The notes under the pieces are model-generated. The model was not told where the DNA came from, did no database searches, and worked only from the letters and a program-made list of their open reading frames with translations. Shown here one piece after another: positions 8,452 to 16,177 of a stretch of 64,000 bases of DNA (positions are counted from its first letter, which is position 1; each line of letters starts with the position of its first letter). Source of the DNA: Bacillota bacterium (GTDB lineage: Bacteria; Bacillota; Clostridia; Christensenellales; SZUA-584); assembly GCA_023428025.1 (NCBI GenBank), contig JAEYZN010000032.1:1-64000 (forward strand), in the 5' to 3' direction. Position numbers and translations under genes: made by a program.

Positions 8452-9429
8452 ATGAGCCATCTCACCCGGTTTGCCACCCTCACAGGTTATACGCTTCACG
8501 GAAATATCGCTTACGGGCGAACCAACGGCATCTATTTCAACGCGGCTTTTGAGCCCGAGAGTGACACCGTCGCGGTGCGGGCGTACATTCGCCCCATCGA
8601 GAGCCTGACGTTCCGGGATACGGGGCGCGGCCGGGGCATCGACCTGAACCGGATCAACGAGTATTTGCATGTGCGCAAACGGGAATTCCCCAACAACGGC
8701 GCGCAGGCGGACGAGCAGTCTGCGTGGACGGTGCTGAGCGATGCCCGCATCCTGAAAGCGGAAAAGATATCCCGGTTCTTAGACGGGTTCTCGCGTTTTT
8801 TGTCGGACTCGGGTTACGTATCATCCTGCGCGATGTGTCCCGAAACCCGCAAGCTGCGCCATACGCTGCATGAGAACCAGGTGCTGGAGCTGTGCGGAAA
8901 ATGCCATGGCAAGCTGGTTCCAACCTCTCCGGCCGACGTGCTGGACCGCGAATATGCGGGAACGTACCTCCGCGGTGTTGCAGGTGCGGTCTTGGGCGGT
9001 GTTCTCGGCATTATCCCATGGCTGTTGCTGAACTTTGCCGGATACATCGCATCGGTGAGCAGTCTGCTGATGGCGTACTTCGCCTACAAGGGCTATCGGC
9101 TGATGCACGGAAAACGCAGCCGGGCCATGCTGCCGATCATCATCGCCGTGCTTATCGTCTTCACGTACATCGCCGTCATGGTGTGTGTGGGGATCAGCGA
9201 ATTCAACCACTGGTCCCAGCAGGGTCACGATGTGCATCTCCCAAGCCAGATCATGGGGATGATGACGGCGCTGCTGCATCCCGACCAATACGATACCAGC
9301 CTGCTCTGGCTTCGTCTGAGCGTGGGCTGGCTGTTCGCGGGTATCGGCAGCTTCGGGCTGCTGCTGCGGTATCGCCGTGAAACCACCGGCAAAGACATCA
9401 AAATGCCACGTTTCGGACGCGGGCAATAA
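8452..9429 (+). CDS. Membrane protein with internal zinc-ribbon-like Cys pairs
   Basis: A 325-residue protein I do not recognise. Residues 1-120 are soluble; around 125-150 are two Cys pairs (CAMC and CGKC) with about 19 residues between, like a zinc ribbon. The C-terminal half has four hydrophobic helices (about 178-200, 203-218, 225-250, 288-308). The next gene (9481) also joins a membrane part to a soluble domain and lies 51 bases downstream, so the two are probably cotranscribed from the promoter at 8388. The site upstream of the start is weak (GGAGGCCGC). Confidence 0.75.
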   Translation: MSHLTRFATLTGYTLHGNIAYGRTNGIYFNAAFEPESDTVAVRAYIRPIESLTFRDTGRGRGIDLNRINEYLHVRKREFPNNGAQADEQSAWTVLSDARILKAEKISRFLDGFSRFLSDSGYVSSCAMCPETRKLRHTLHENQVLELCGKCHGKLVPTSPADVLDREYAGTYLRGVAGAVLGGVLGIIPWLLLNFAGYIASVSSLLMAYFAYKGYRLMHGKRSRAMLPIIIAVLIVFTYIAVMVCVGISEFNHWSQQGHDVHLPSQIMGMMTALLHPDQYDTSLLWLRLSVGWLFAGIGSFGLLLRYRRETTGKDIKMPRFGRGQ

Positions 9430-9480
9430 TTTAATCACCGGCATCCACTATCTCCCATCATCACACCGCGGAGGGCCGTC

Positions 9481-10239
9481 ATGTACCAGGACAAACAAAA
9501 GCGTCTCAATGTGATATTCTTCTTCATCCTCATCGCGGCAGAGGCGGCGCTCATCGTCCTGTTCGCGTCCGGGCAGAACGACGTCAGCCGTTCACTGGTA
9601 TCCGAGCTGTATGTGGCCGGCATCGTGATCTGCGCGATATTGCTGGTATTTCTGCTGTTCACCCGGCTGTGGCCTGCCATGCTGCTCAAGGACGCCAGGA
9701 AACGGCTGACGTCGATAAAGGCCGACAGCGACAGCGCCGGCTTCGATCCCGACGGTTTCAGGGACAAGCTGCTCACCGCGCTGCAGAACGACGGTTTTGT
9801 CATTTCGGATGCGGAAATCAAGCAAAGCGACGGCGAAATGCTGAGGGTCGTATCGGCGGCCAGCAAGGTATTCAGCCTGTTCTACGACCGCATGTACCGG
9901 TATGTCATCTTCACGAGCGACTTCCGCAAAGCGCGCGATTTTGATATGCTGGCGCGCTATGCGAAGAGCCTGATCGAAGCGGAAGGCCTGACAGAGGAGC
10001 AACAGGCCCGTAGCGGCTTTTGCACCGCCGTTGTGCTGCTGATGGCGCACGTGCCGGAGCAGATGCAGGCCGCCTGCCGTGAGGAAGCCGTCGTTGACGG
10101 CCCGGCCTATGTGCCCGTCGCGTGTGATATTTCCACCGGCAAAGCCTATTATCTGTCCGGCAACGCCCTCGCGCTGTTGGAGTTCCGCTGCGCGCAGCGT
10201 ATAATCAAAAAGTATGTGGCGAGTGCTCCGAAAAAATAA
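9481..10239 (+). CDS. Membrane-anchored hypothetical protein
   Basis: A 252-residue protein with two N-terminal membrane helices (about 10-29 and 40-62) and a soluble domain of roughly 180 residues facing the cytoplasm by the positive-inside rule. I recognise no family motif. The GGAGGGC site before the ATG is good, and the spacing suggests an operon with the gene at 8452. A hairpin-like GC-rich stretch follows at about 10255-10285 but lacks a clean stem. Confidence 0.7.
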   Translation: MYQDKQKRLNVIFFFILIAAEAALIVLFASGQNDVSRSLVSELYVAGIVICAILLVFLLFTRLWPAMLLKDARKRLTSIKADSDSAGFDPDGFRDKLLTALQNDGFVISDAEIKQSDGEMLRVVSAASKVFSLFYDRMYRYVIFTSDFRKARDFDMLARYAKSLIEAEGLTEEQQARSGFCTAVVLLMAHVPEQMQAACREEAVVDGPAYVPVACDISTGKAYYLSGNALALLEFRCAQRIIKKYVASAPKK

Positions 10240-10305
10240 CCAACCTCTTGTGTTTGCAAACCGGTGCGCATCGTGCCCGGTTTTTGTATTCCGGAGTTTC
10301 ACTGA

Positions 10306-10334
10306 TTGACATCCACATAACATTGTGATAAATT
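10306..10334 (+). promoter_or_regulatory. Promoter for peroxidase-OhrR operon
   Basis: TTGACA at 10306-10311, a 17-base spacer and TAAATT at 10329-10334, followed at once by an AT-rich dyad. Confidence 0.6.
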
Positions 10335-10352
10335 TAATTGTATTCAATTTAG
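10333..10352. promoter_or_regulatory. Likely OhrR/MarR operator
   Basis: The dyad AATTG-TATT-CAATT (10336-10349) with further partial matches outside it overlaps the -10 element and resembles AATTG/CAATT-type OhrR boxes. The regulator gene lies in the same operon, so autorepression is the natural reading. Confidence 0.5.
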
Positions 10353-10368
10353 TTTGGAGGTATGCATA

Positions 10369-10842
10369 ATGAGTATTTATGATATCGCAGTCAAGGACAT
10401 GAAGGGAAACGATGTCGCTTTAAGCGAATACAAAGGACAGGTGCTGCTGATCGTCAACACGGCGACAGGGTGCGGTTTCACCCCGCAGTATAAGGGCTTG
10501 CAGGAGCTTTACGACAAATATGCGGACAAGGGCTTTGCGGTGCTGGACTTTCCCTGCAACCAGTTCGCGCATCAGGCGCCGGGAAACATAGACGAAATCA
10601 ACAGCTTCTGCACCATCAACTACGGAACCACCTTCCCCCGCTTCGCGAAGATCGACGTGAATGGCGGGAACGAATCCTCGCTGTACACCTGGCTGAAAGC
10701 ACAGCAGGGCGGGCGGCTGGGTTCCAAAATCAAATGGAACTTCACCAAGTTTCTGGTAGACCGCAACGGAAACGTCGTGAAGCGCTATGCGCCCACGGAC
10801 AAGCCGGAGAAACTGGAAAAAGATATTGCCGGGCTGCTTTAA
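10369..10842 (+). CDS. Glutathione-peroxidase family thiol peroxidase
   Basis: Start at ATG 10369, eight bases after GGAGG; an in-frame ATG at 10354 is upstream of the site. The 157-residue enzyme shows the family triad: Cys35 in ATGCGFTPQ (Cys, not selenocysteine), Gln in CNQF and Trp in WNFTKFLVD. Bacterial Cys-type members reduce hydrogen peroxide and lipid or organic hydroperoxides, usually with thioredoxin as reductant. Here it is followed 13 bases later by an OhrR-type regulator, consistent with peroxide-induced expression. Confidence 0.93.
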   Translation: MSIYDIAVKDMKGNDVALSEYKGQVLLIVNTATGCGFTPQYKGLQELYDKYADKGFAVLDFPCNQFAHQAPGNIDEINSFCTINYGTTFPRFAKIDVNGGNESSLYTWLKAQQGGRLGSKIKWNFTKFLVDRNGNVVKRYAPTDKPEKLEKDIAGLL

Positions 10843-10855
10843 GGGAGAATATGTT

Positions 10856-11308
10856 GTGAGCGAACGCCATGAGAATTTCGATATGCTGAAGCTGAAAAAC
10901 CAGCTTTGCTTTCCGCTTTACGCCTGCTCCCGGGAAGTGGTAAAAAAATATAAGCCGTTTCTGGACGAGCTGGGGCTGACTTACACGCAGTACATCGCGA
11001 TGATGGTGCTGTGGGAGTACGGCAGCGTCAGCGTGAAAACGCTGGGGCAGCAGCTGTATCTGGACTCCGGCACGCTCACGCCGTTATTGAAGCGCATAGA
11101 AGCGGGCGGCCTGTTGCTGCGCGGGCGCGACCCCTCCGATGAGCGCAGCGTGATCGTGACCTTGACCGAGAAGGGCGAGCGTCTGAAGGAACGCGCCGCC
11201 GAAGTGCCCGGCAGGATCGCGCAGTGCATCTCGCTGAGCGCAGACGAGGCGGCACAGCTTTACGGCCTGCTCTATAAGGTGCTGGGGCAAGTGGCATGTG
11301 AGGAATAA
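10856..11308 (+). CDS. ohrR: OhrR-type MarR family peroxide-sensing repressor
   Basis: Start placed at GTG 10856, eight bases after GGGAG; the longer frame from 10787 overlaps the peroxidase gene. The 150-residue protein has the OhrR N-terminal pattern LKLKNQLCFPLYACSREV with the reactive Cys at residue 18, then a winged helix-turn-helix (QQLYLDSGTLTPLLKRIEAGGL, RDPSDERSV). In OhrR proteins this Cys is oxidised by organic peroxides, releasing DNA. Cotranscription with a glutathione peroxidase instead of Ohr is noteworthy. Confidence 0.9.
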   Translation: MSERHENFDMLKLKNQLCFPLYACSREVVKKYKPFLDELGLTYTQYIAMMVLWEYGSVSVKTLGQQLYLDSGTLTPLLKRIEAGGLLLRGRDPSDERSVIVTLTEKGERLKERAAEVPGRIAQCISLSADEAAQLYGLLYKVLGQVACEE

Positions 11309-11372
11309 TATATCCTTAGCATTCTTCGGATGTCGTTTATGATATCTGCGCCGTGATGTGCGAAGCCATGGC

Positions 11373-12146
11373 TTATATCAATATCTGCTGCCGCTTGTTC
11401 CACAGCGTGCGGTATCCGAAGTTCAGCGCACAGAACACCGCCAGACACACCACGGCGCATATCGCGACCATGATGGATATCTGATACAGGATAGCGGTGA
11501 GCGGCGGCGTGCCGGAGAGGATCTGGCCCGTCATCATACCGGGCAGTGAGATGATGCCAAGGCCCAGCATCGAGTTGAGCGTGGGGAGCAGGGCCGTCTC
11601 CAGCGCGCTGTTCACGAACGGATGCAGGATGTGTTTCGGTTCCGCCCCGATATTCAGCAGCACCGCGATGCGTCCGCGCTGGGCGTCCAAGGCTTCGGTA
11701 AAGGATTTTAAGCCGAGCGACACGCCCGTCATCGCGTTGCCGATGATCATGCCGCTGATGGGGATGGTATACTGCGGGTTGAACAGATTAACGCCCACCA
11801 CCACCAGTATGAAGAAGATCACGATCAGCAGCCCCGCCCCCGCCAGCGACGCCGCGACGATGAGTTTGAACCTCCGGCTGAGCGTCCTGTTTCCGGATAG
11901 CACGCGGTGCACCGCGAAGGCCGTCATGGCAGCCAGATACAGTATCGTAAAGATCGGGTGTGGGTTTTTGAATATGTAGGTGAGTATCAGCCCGGCCAGC
12001 ACCAGCTGTACCGTCATGCGCACGCTGGCCACGACGAGCAGCTTGGTCTGGCTGATGCGGCTTTTTTTCATTACGGCCAGCACCACGAGCAGCAGCAGGT
12101 ATACCAGCCCGAACTGCCAGAGGTTCAGCTCGACCACATCAGCCAT
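11373..12146 (-). CDS. fetB: ABC transporter permease FetB
   Basis: A 257-residue membrane protein with about seven helices and the UPF0014/FetB signature stretches ISGMIIGNAM, NIGAEPKHIL and ISLPGMMTGQILSG. It is the membrane partner of the ATPase encoded by the next gene upstream, which it overlaps by eight bases. In Escherichia coli FetAB is proposed to export iron and to protect from peroxide stress; transport direction and substrate here are inferred only. Confidence 0.9.
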   Translation of the reverse strand: MADVVELNLWQFGLVYLLLLVVLAVMKKSRISQTKLLVVASVRMTVQLVLAGLILTYIFKNPHPIFTILYLAAMTAFAVHRVLSGNRTLSRRFKLIVAASLAGAGLLIVIFFILVVVGVNLFNPQYTIPISGMIIGNAMTGVSLGLKSFTEALDAQRGRIAVLLNIGAEPKHILHPFVNSALETALLPTLNSMLGLGIISLPGMMTGQILSGTPPLTAILYQISIMVAICAVVCLAVFCALNFGYRTLWNKRQQILI

Positions 12147-12774
12147 CGCACATCCTCCCGTTCAGCTCAACCACGCTGTCGGCCAGCATCCCGGCCAGTT
12201 CCCGGTCGTGCGTCACCGTTACCAGCGTGATCCCGTTGCGCTTGCAGAAACCCTTCAGCGCACTCATCAGCGACGCCGCGTTCTGTTCGTCCAGCGCGGA
12301 TGTCGGCTCGTCCAGCAGCAGCACGTTGGGTTTAAACGATGCGAATATAGCGAGGTAAACCCGCTGCCGTTCCCCGCTGGACATCCGCGTACAATCCATG
12401 TCCAGCGGAAAACCGGCGCGGCACAGAGACAAAAAGGTATGCATCGTGTCCGCATCCGGCGCGGGCAGGCCGCGGTATGCGTAAAATTCCGTGAAATTTT
12501 CCGCTATGGTTTTGTCGAACAGGAAGACCGGCTGGCCCGCCAGCAGCACCTCGTGGCGCAGCGTGATCGCGTCAAGCCCGGCGACGTCCGCGCCGTTGTA
12601 TGTCACCACGCCGGCATCGGGCGTCACCGTCCCATTGAACATCTTTAACAGCGTGCTTTTGCCGCATCCGCTTTCACCGCATATGAACATATGAGACCCC
12701 GCCTCAACGCGGATATCCGGATAACGGATGATATTCTTGAAGATCACGCCCTCGGCGCTCAAGAGTGCCGCCAT
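12139..12774 (-). CDS. fetA: ABC transporter ATP-binding protein FetA
   Basis: A 211-residue ATPase with Walker A GESGCGKST (33-41), a signature MSSGERQR, Walker B VLLLDEPTSALD and the switch His in THDRE. Size and gene order (FetA then FetB, overlapping) match the FetAB iron-related exporter group. It energises the permease encoded just downstream. It may share the oxidative-stress theme of the neighbouring peroxidase operon, though it lies on the other strand. Confidence 0.9.
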   Translation of the reverse strand: MAALLSAEGVIFKNIIRYPDIRVEAGSHMFICGESGCGKSTLLKMFNGTVTPDAGVVTYNGADVAGLDAITLRHEVLLAGQPVFLFDKTIAENFTEFYAYRGLPAPDADTMHTFLSLCRAGFPLDMDCTRMSSGERQRVYLAIFASFKPNVLLLDEPTSALDEQNAASLMSALKGFCKRNGITLVTVTHDRELAGMLADSVVELNGRMCDG

Positions 12775-12857
12775 ACACGTTCCTTTGCCCGTTGATGGCT
12801 CTATTGTATCACGCGGGTGAATAGCGTGCCAGCACGCGCGTTGACTTTACAGCGACT

Positions 12858-13133
12858 TTACCGTTGCGGGGCGAGGCCGTAAGGCCAGCCTGTTATGCCG
12901 CCCAGATTGCGGATATCCTTATAGCCCATCTGTGTTAAGATCATGGCAGCCTGAGCGCTCCGCCCGCCGCTCAGGCAATACACGATCACCGGCTTATCCT
13001 TATCCGGCAGCTTTTTCTGTGCCATGACGGACAATCGGTCCAGGGGCAGCGAAACAGCGCCGGGGATATGCCCTTGGGCATATTCCTGCGGCGTCCTCAC
13101 ATCCACCAGCGTTGCCGCTCCCTGATCGATCAT
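12858..13133 (-). CDS. Rhodanese-like protein, N-terminus probably lost by a frameshift
   Basis: The 91 residues from ATG 13133 carry a single rhodanese domain: LVDVRTPQEYAQGHIPGAVSL, then the active loop CLSGGRS with the catalytic Cys, then GYKDIRNLGG. Rhodaneses transfer sulfur from donors such as thiosulfate or persulfides. The first strand and helix of the fold are absent from this frame. They are encoded just upstream at 13186-13130 in another frame (MFGLF...ISANDAKR), with a GGGAGG site, and would join exactly at this ATG if one base were added. There is no ribosome site before ATG 13133, so the intact gene probably began at 13186. Confidence 0.75.
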   Translation of the reverse strand: MIDQGAATLVDVRTPQEYAQGHIPGAVSLPLDRLSVMAQKKLPDKDKPVIVYCLSGGRSAQAAMILTQMGYKDIRNLGGITGWPYGLAPQR

Positions 13134-13186
13134 CGCTTTGCGTCGTTCGCCGATATGCCTTTCGATTTTGTGAACAATCCAAACAT
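13130..13186 (-). CDS. 18-codon N-terminal fragment of the rhodanese
   Basis: This short frame starts with ATG 13186, eight bases after GGGAGG, and ends in TGA overlapping the ATG of the rhodanese (ATGA). Its residues ISANDAKR match the usual start of single-domain rhodaneses (helix before the DVR motif). It is best read as the true N-terminus cut off by a one-base deletion; a translationally coupled leader is the alternative. Confidence 0.5.
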   Translation of the reverse strand: MFGLFTKSKGISANDAKR

Positions 13187-13279
13187 CCTTCGCACCTCCC
13201 TGATGACGTTAGTCCGATGATATCGTTATTTGAACCACAAAACCGTGACAAAATTACAATAACGGCAAATATATGACCA

Positions 13280-14521
13280 TTACTCTTCTGCTTCCGGCAG
13301 CTCCGCATGCGAGGCATCCAGCTGTCTGATCGGTTTTATCAGCAGTATCAAAAACGCTGTACAGGCAATCAGCACGCCGGAGATCAGGAACCACGCCGGC
13401 ACGCCGATGCGGTCTGCCAGCAGCCCTGAAACCATGAGCCCCAGCGGCATCACCAGCGACATCATGCTGCCTGTCAGCGAGAAAACCCGGCCCAAATACT
13501 GCGGCTCGATCATCTGCTGAAACAATGCAGTCTGCACCGTGCTGTAAAACGGGGCGGAGAAGCCCATGGCCAGGCAGCACGCGGCAAACGCGATAAACGC
13601 GCTCGGCGGCAGCAGCCCGGACACCACCAGCGCCGCGCCCATCAGCAATATCGACGCGAATATCGTCACGGTACGCTTTTTGAAGCCGCCCCACAGCCCC
13701 AATATGAAGCCGCCCAGCACCATGCCCGCCGCGAACGCCATCTCCGCGACGGACGCATGCATCGGTGTGCCGCCGAAATGCCCCATGCTCATCAGCGGGT
13801 ACAGTGCGTTGATGGGCATGTAAACGAGCAGGTAGACCGCGCCCACCAGCAGCAGTGCCATCAACCCTCTATGCTGTCTGATAACGGCAAAGCCTTGCTT
13901 CATCTCGCTGAAGAAATGGCTCTGATCGGCATCCTGCGCCTCGGGCTTGGGGATATGCACCAGCGCCACGGCAACCGACGCGATCACCGCGCCGACCACA
14001 TCCAGCGCAATGATCGCGCTCATGTCCCACGCGGCGTACAGCAGCGCGCCGATCGCCGGGCTGACGATGTAGCTGACGGACTGCAGCGACTGGCTGTATC
14101 CGCCGTATTTCACCAGCATATCCTGCGGCACGATCAGCGGCGTGGCCGCGCCCAGCGCGGGTGAATGGAACGCCGCGCCCAGGCTGCGCAAAAACAGCGC
14201 CGTCATGATCATCCATATCTGCAGCTCGGTAAACAGCGCGGTGACCGCCAGAGCGCCCCCCACCGCCGCAATCGCCATGTCCGCCAATATCATGACCGCC
14301 TTGCGGCTGTGCCGGTCCACCAGCACCCCGATGAAGGGACCGAGCAGCGCGTAAGGCAAAAAGCCCGCCAGCGACGCGATGGACAGCATTAGCGCCGAGT
14401 CTGTTATGTCGGTGATATAAAAGATGAGAGCCATCTGCAGGATGCCGCTGGTGATCAGCGACACGGCCTGCCCGCTCAGTATTGTAAAGTAATCCCGTTT
14501 CCAGTGTGTTCTTGTATCCAT
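13280..14521 (-). CDS. MFS drug efflux transporter, Mef-like
   Basis: Start at ATG 14521 (MDTRTHW), with AAGGAG upstream; the longer frame to 14626 runs through the attenuator. The 413-residue protein has about 12 helices with N-terminal SGQAVSLITSGILQMALIFYITD-like pattern and the loop GVLVDRHSRKAVMI, as in macrolide and multidrug exporters of the MefA/EntS type. It exports small molecules by proton antiport. The leader upstream encodes a 7-residue RLR peptide of the type used to sense macrolides, which supports a role in macrolide or ribosome-drug efflux. The substrate itself is not proven by sequence. Confidence 0.88.
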   Translation of the reverse strand: MDTRTHWKRDYFTILSGQAVSLITSGILQMALIFYITDITDSALMLSIASLAGFLPYALLGPFIGVLVDRHSRKAVMILADMAIAAVGGALAVTALFTELQIWMIMTALFLRSLGAAFHSPALGAATPLIVPQDMLVKYGGYSQSLQSVSYIVSPAIGALLYAAWDMSAIIALDVVGAVIASVAVALVHIPKPEAQDADQSHFFSEMKQGFAVIRQHRGLMALLLVGAVYLLVYMPINALYPLMSMGHFGGTPMHASVAEMAFAAGMVLGGFILGLWGGFKKRTVTIFASILLMGAALVVSGLLPPSAFIAFAACCLAMGFSAPFYSTVQTALFQQMIEPQYLGRVFSLTGSMMSLVMPLGLMVSGLLADRIGVPAWFLISGVLIACTAFLILLIKPIRQLDASHAELPEAEE

Positions 14522-14573
14522 ATCCGTTTGCTCCTTGAATTTTGTGTGGGTTCGTGCAGGTCCCGGAAGCAAC

Positions 14574-14610
14574 AAAAAACGCAGCGGCCTTGGATAAGGT
14601 TTTGCTGCGC
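14574..14610 (-). terminator. Leader terminator (attenuator) of the MFS gene
   Basis: On the minus strand GCGCAGC at the 5' side pairs with GCTGCG just before a six-T run. It lies about 55 bases before the MFS start, inside the transcript leader, so read-through must be controlled. Its 3' arm plus the following GTTGCT can instead pair with AGCAAC and ACGCGGC just after the leader ORF. Confidence 0.75.
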
Positions 14611-14696
14611 ACACGAATCGACCCAATAGGAGCCACAGCCGGGTTTAATCCGGCACGGGAAACCTGATGCTTTTCCGATCCTGAAACAAGCGCAAC

Positions 14697-14719
14697 AAAA
14701 ATCAACCCGCTGACGCGGG
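14697..14719 (-). terminator. Second leader hairpin, terminator-like
   Basis: CCCGC-GTCA-GCGGG on the minus strand followed by TTGATTTTT. It is 20 bases beyond the leader ORF stop and could be an early terminator or an alternative structure. Confidence 0.5.
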
Positions 14720-14739
14720 CCGCGTTCTCTGTTGCTTAC

Positions 14740-14763
14740 TTATCTCAAGCGGATAGAATGCAT
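14740..14763 (-). CDS. Seven-residue leader peptide MHSIRLR, macrolide-sensing type
   Basis: ATG 14763 to TAA 14740 encodes Met-His-Ser-Ile-Arg-Leu-Arg, with AAGGGA upstream at normal spacing and a good promoter further up. It ends in the Arg-Leu-Arg (+X+) motif at which macrolide-bound ribosomes stall, and is strikingly close to known leader peptides of the mefA and ermD types that carry MRLR. The ORF precedes two hairpins and an MFS exporter. The expected mechanism is stalling at RLR, refolding of the leader RNA and read-through into the pump gene. The peptide is too short for ordinary gene finders. Confidence 0.7.
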   Translation of the reverse strand: MHSIRLR

Positions 14764-14794
14764 ACTGGCTTTTCCCTTCTGTCTCAGTGTATTG

Positions 14795-14823
14795 ATCATA
14801 TCACATCAATCCGGCGCGGGCAA
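14795..14823 (-). promoter_or_regulatory. Promoter for the leader peptide-MFS transcript
   Basis: On the minus strand TTGCCC (14823-14818), a 17-base spacer and TATGAT (14800-14795), about 30 bases before the leader ORF. An imperfect TTGAT/ATCAA dyad overlaps the -10. Confidence 0.6.
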
Positions 14824-14930
14824 GCATCCATTATTTTATGCCGTGAATCAAGCCCAACGTCCCACCATAAAAGGCAGCTTGAGTGCACGCGATATAAACA
14901 AGCGGCGGCCTTTCCAGAGGACTTTCTGTT

Positions 14931-15605
14931 TTACATGCACGTTTCAAACAGGTATGCCATCAGCGCATACGCGTTTTCAAACCGCCTGTCGGCTTCAATC
15001 TCATCCCCCACGGCGAGGAACAGGCCTGTTTCGCCGCGCATCGGCTCGTCGTTATGCGCGTTTCCAGCCGCGATGACATCCGCCCTGTCAAAGCCGGTCA
15101 TTCGTTTCAGTTCGGCCAGCGCGCGCCCTTTGTCCACTCCATTTGGCAGCAGCTCCGCCGAATCACTGTGGAGATAGAACCGGCAGTTCTTGCCGTCGCA
15201 CACACCCGCGTTTTTAAAGTAGGCCGATATCGCCTCCAGCGCTTCACCTGTCGCCATTGCGGTCAGGTTCACCATGTTATGCTGCAGCCTGACTTCGGGA
15301 TATAATTGTGAGATTTCGTTTTTCAGCCGGTCAAAGAACGCAGGGCGTTCGGCAATGACATGCACTCTGCCTTCATAAAATATGATGCCACCGTTTTCCG
15401 CGATGATGACCCGGCTCTCAAGGCCGATGCCGCGCGCCAGACCGTCCAGATATTCCGCGTCTTTGCCGGACGCAAACCCGATGATATGCCCGCACTTTTC
15501 CAGCGCGCAGAGGGCTTCCGCCACCGCCCGCTCAAGCGGCCTGCCATGCGGGGCGATCGTCCCATCCACGTCAAATACCAATAGCTTTTTATTGCGGTTG
15601 CCCAT
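14931..15605 (-). CDS. HAD superfamily hydrolase (Cof/SPP type)
   Basis: A 224-residue phosphatase with FDVDGT (Asp12 nucleophile, Asp14), a GFASGKD motif II, a C2-type cap between, PNGVDKG motif III and GNAHND motif IV. This is the Cof-type pattern of enzymes that dephosphorylate sugar phosphates or flavin precursors. An AAGGAG site precedes the ATG. It is the last gene of a three-gene operon (PanE-like, GNAT, HAD); the substrate is unknown. Confidence 0.87.
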   Translation of the reverse strand: MGNRNKKLLVFDVDGTIAPHGRPLERAVAEALCALEKCGHIIGFASGKDAEYLDGLARGIGLESRVIIAENGGIIFYEGRVHVIAERPAFFDRLKNEISQLYPEVRLQHNMVNLTAMATGEALEAISAYFKNAGVCDGKNCRFYLHSDSAELLPNGVDKGRALAELKRMTGFDRADVIAAGNAHNDEPMRGETGLFLAVGDEIEADRRFENAYALMAYLFETCM

Positions 15606-15613
15606 GATGCTCC

Positions 15614-16141
15614 TTATATTGTCCGCGACAGCTCCCGCCGCATGACGATATCCGTCTGTTTATCGTCTCCCAGGTAAAAGGCATGCGATCCGGCCTTTTT
15701 AAAGCCATTGGTTTCATAGAACTTAATGGCGCGCATATTGTGCTCCCAAACGCCCAGCCACACGGAGGTCTTGCCCTTGTTCATCGCCTGTTGCAAGGCC
15801 TGCTCCATCATATAGCCACCCAGGCCATGTCCCTGGAATGCCGGGGAAACATAGATGCGCTCGACCTCCAGCGAATCCGCGTCACGAATATCCGTCTGCG
15901 CATCTTCTTCGTTCAGCTTCATATACCCCGCCAAAGTGTCGTCCGCGTACAGAAACCAGAACGACGCCCCCGGCGCCTCCAACTGCTGCCGCAGCGAATC
16001 CGCTCCAAAGGCCCGATCGCAGTAAGCCGTCATGTTCTCCGGTGTGTTCAGATGCCCGAACGCAGCCGCGAACGTCTCAACGGACAGCGTCCGCAGTTCC
16101 TCGAGGTCATCTTTTCGGCATTGGCGCCATGTCATCTGCAT
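15614..16141 (-). CDS. GNAT family N-acetyltransferase
   Basis: A 175-residue protein with the acetyl-CoA binding motif A, RIYVSPAFQGHGLGGYMM, followed by WLGVWEHNMRAIKFYETNGF, typical of small-molecule GNAT enzymes that resemble diamine or protein-serine acetyltransferases. It lies eight bases before the HAD gene and 36 bases after the PanE-like gene. The acceptor is not predictable. Confidence 0.88.
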   Translation of the reverse strand: MQMTWRQCRKDDLEELRTLSVETFAAAFGHLNTPENMTAYCDRAFGADSLRQQLEAPGASFWFLYADDTLAGYMKLNEEDAQTDIRDADSLEVERIYVSPAFQGHGLGGYMMEQALQQAMNKGKTSVWLGVWEHNMRAIKFYETNGFKKAGSHAFYLGDDKQTDIVMRRELSRTI

Positions 16142-16177
16142 TTGTCAAAACCCCTTTCGGCTATTTAGCAGCCGTTG

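Noticed and set aside
14630..14670. Cobalamin-like riboswitch before the MFS gene
   Set aside because: A GCCGG/CCGGC hairpin is present, but the rest of the riboswitch core is absent and the leader peptide explains the region better.
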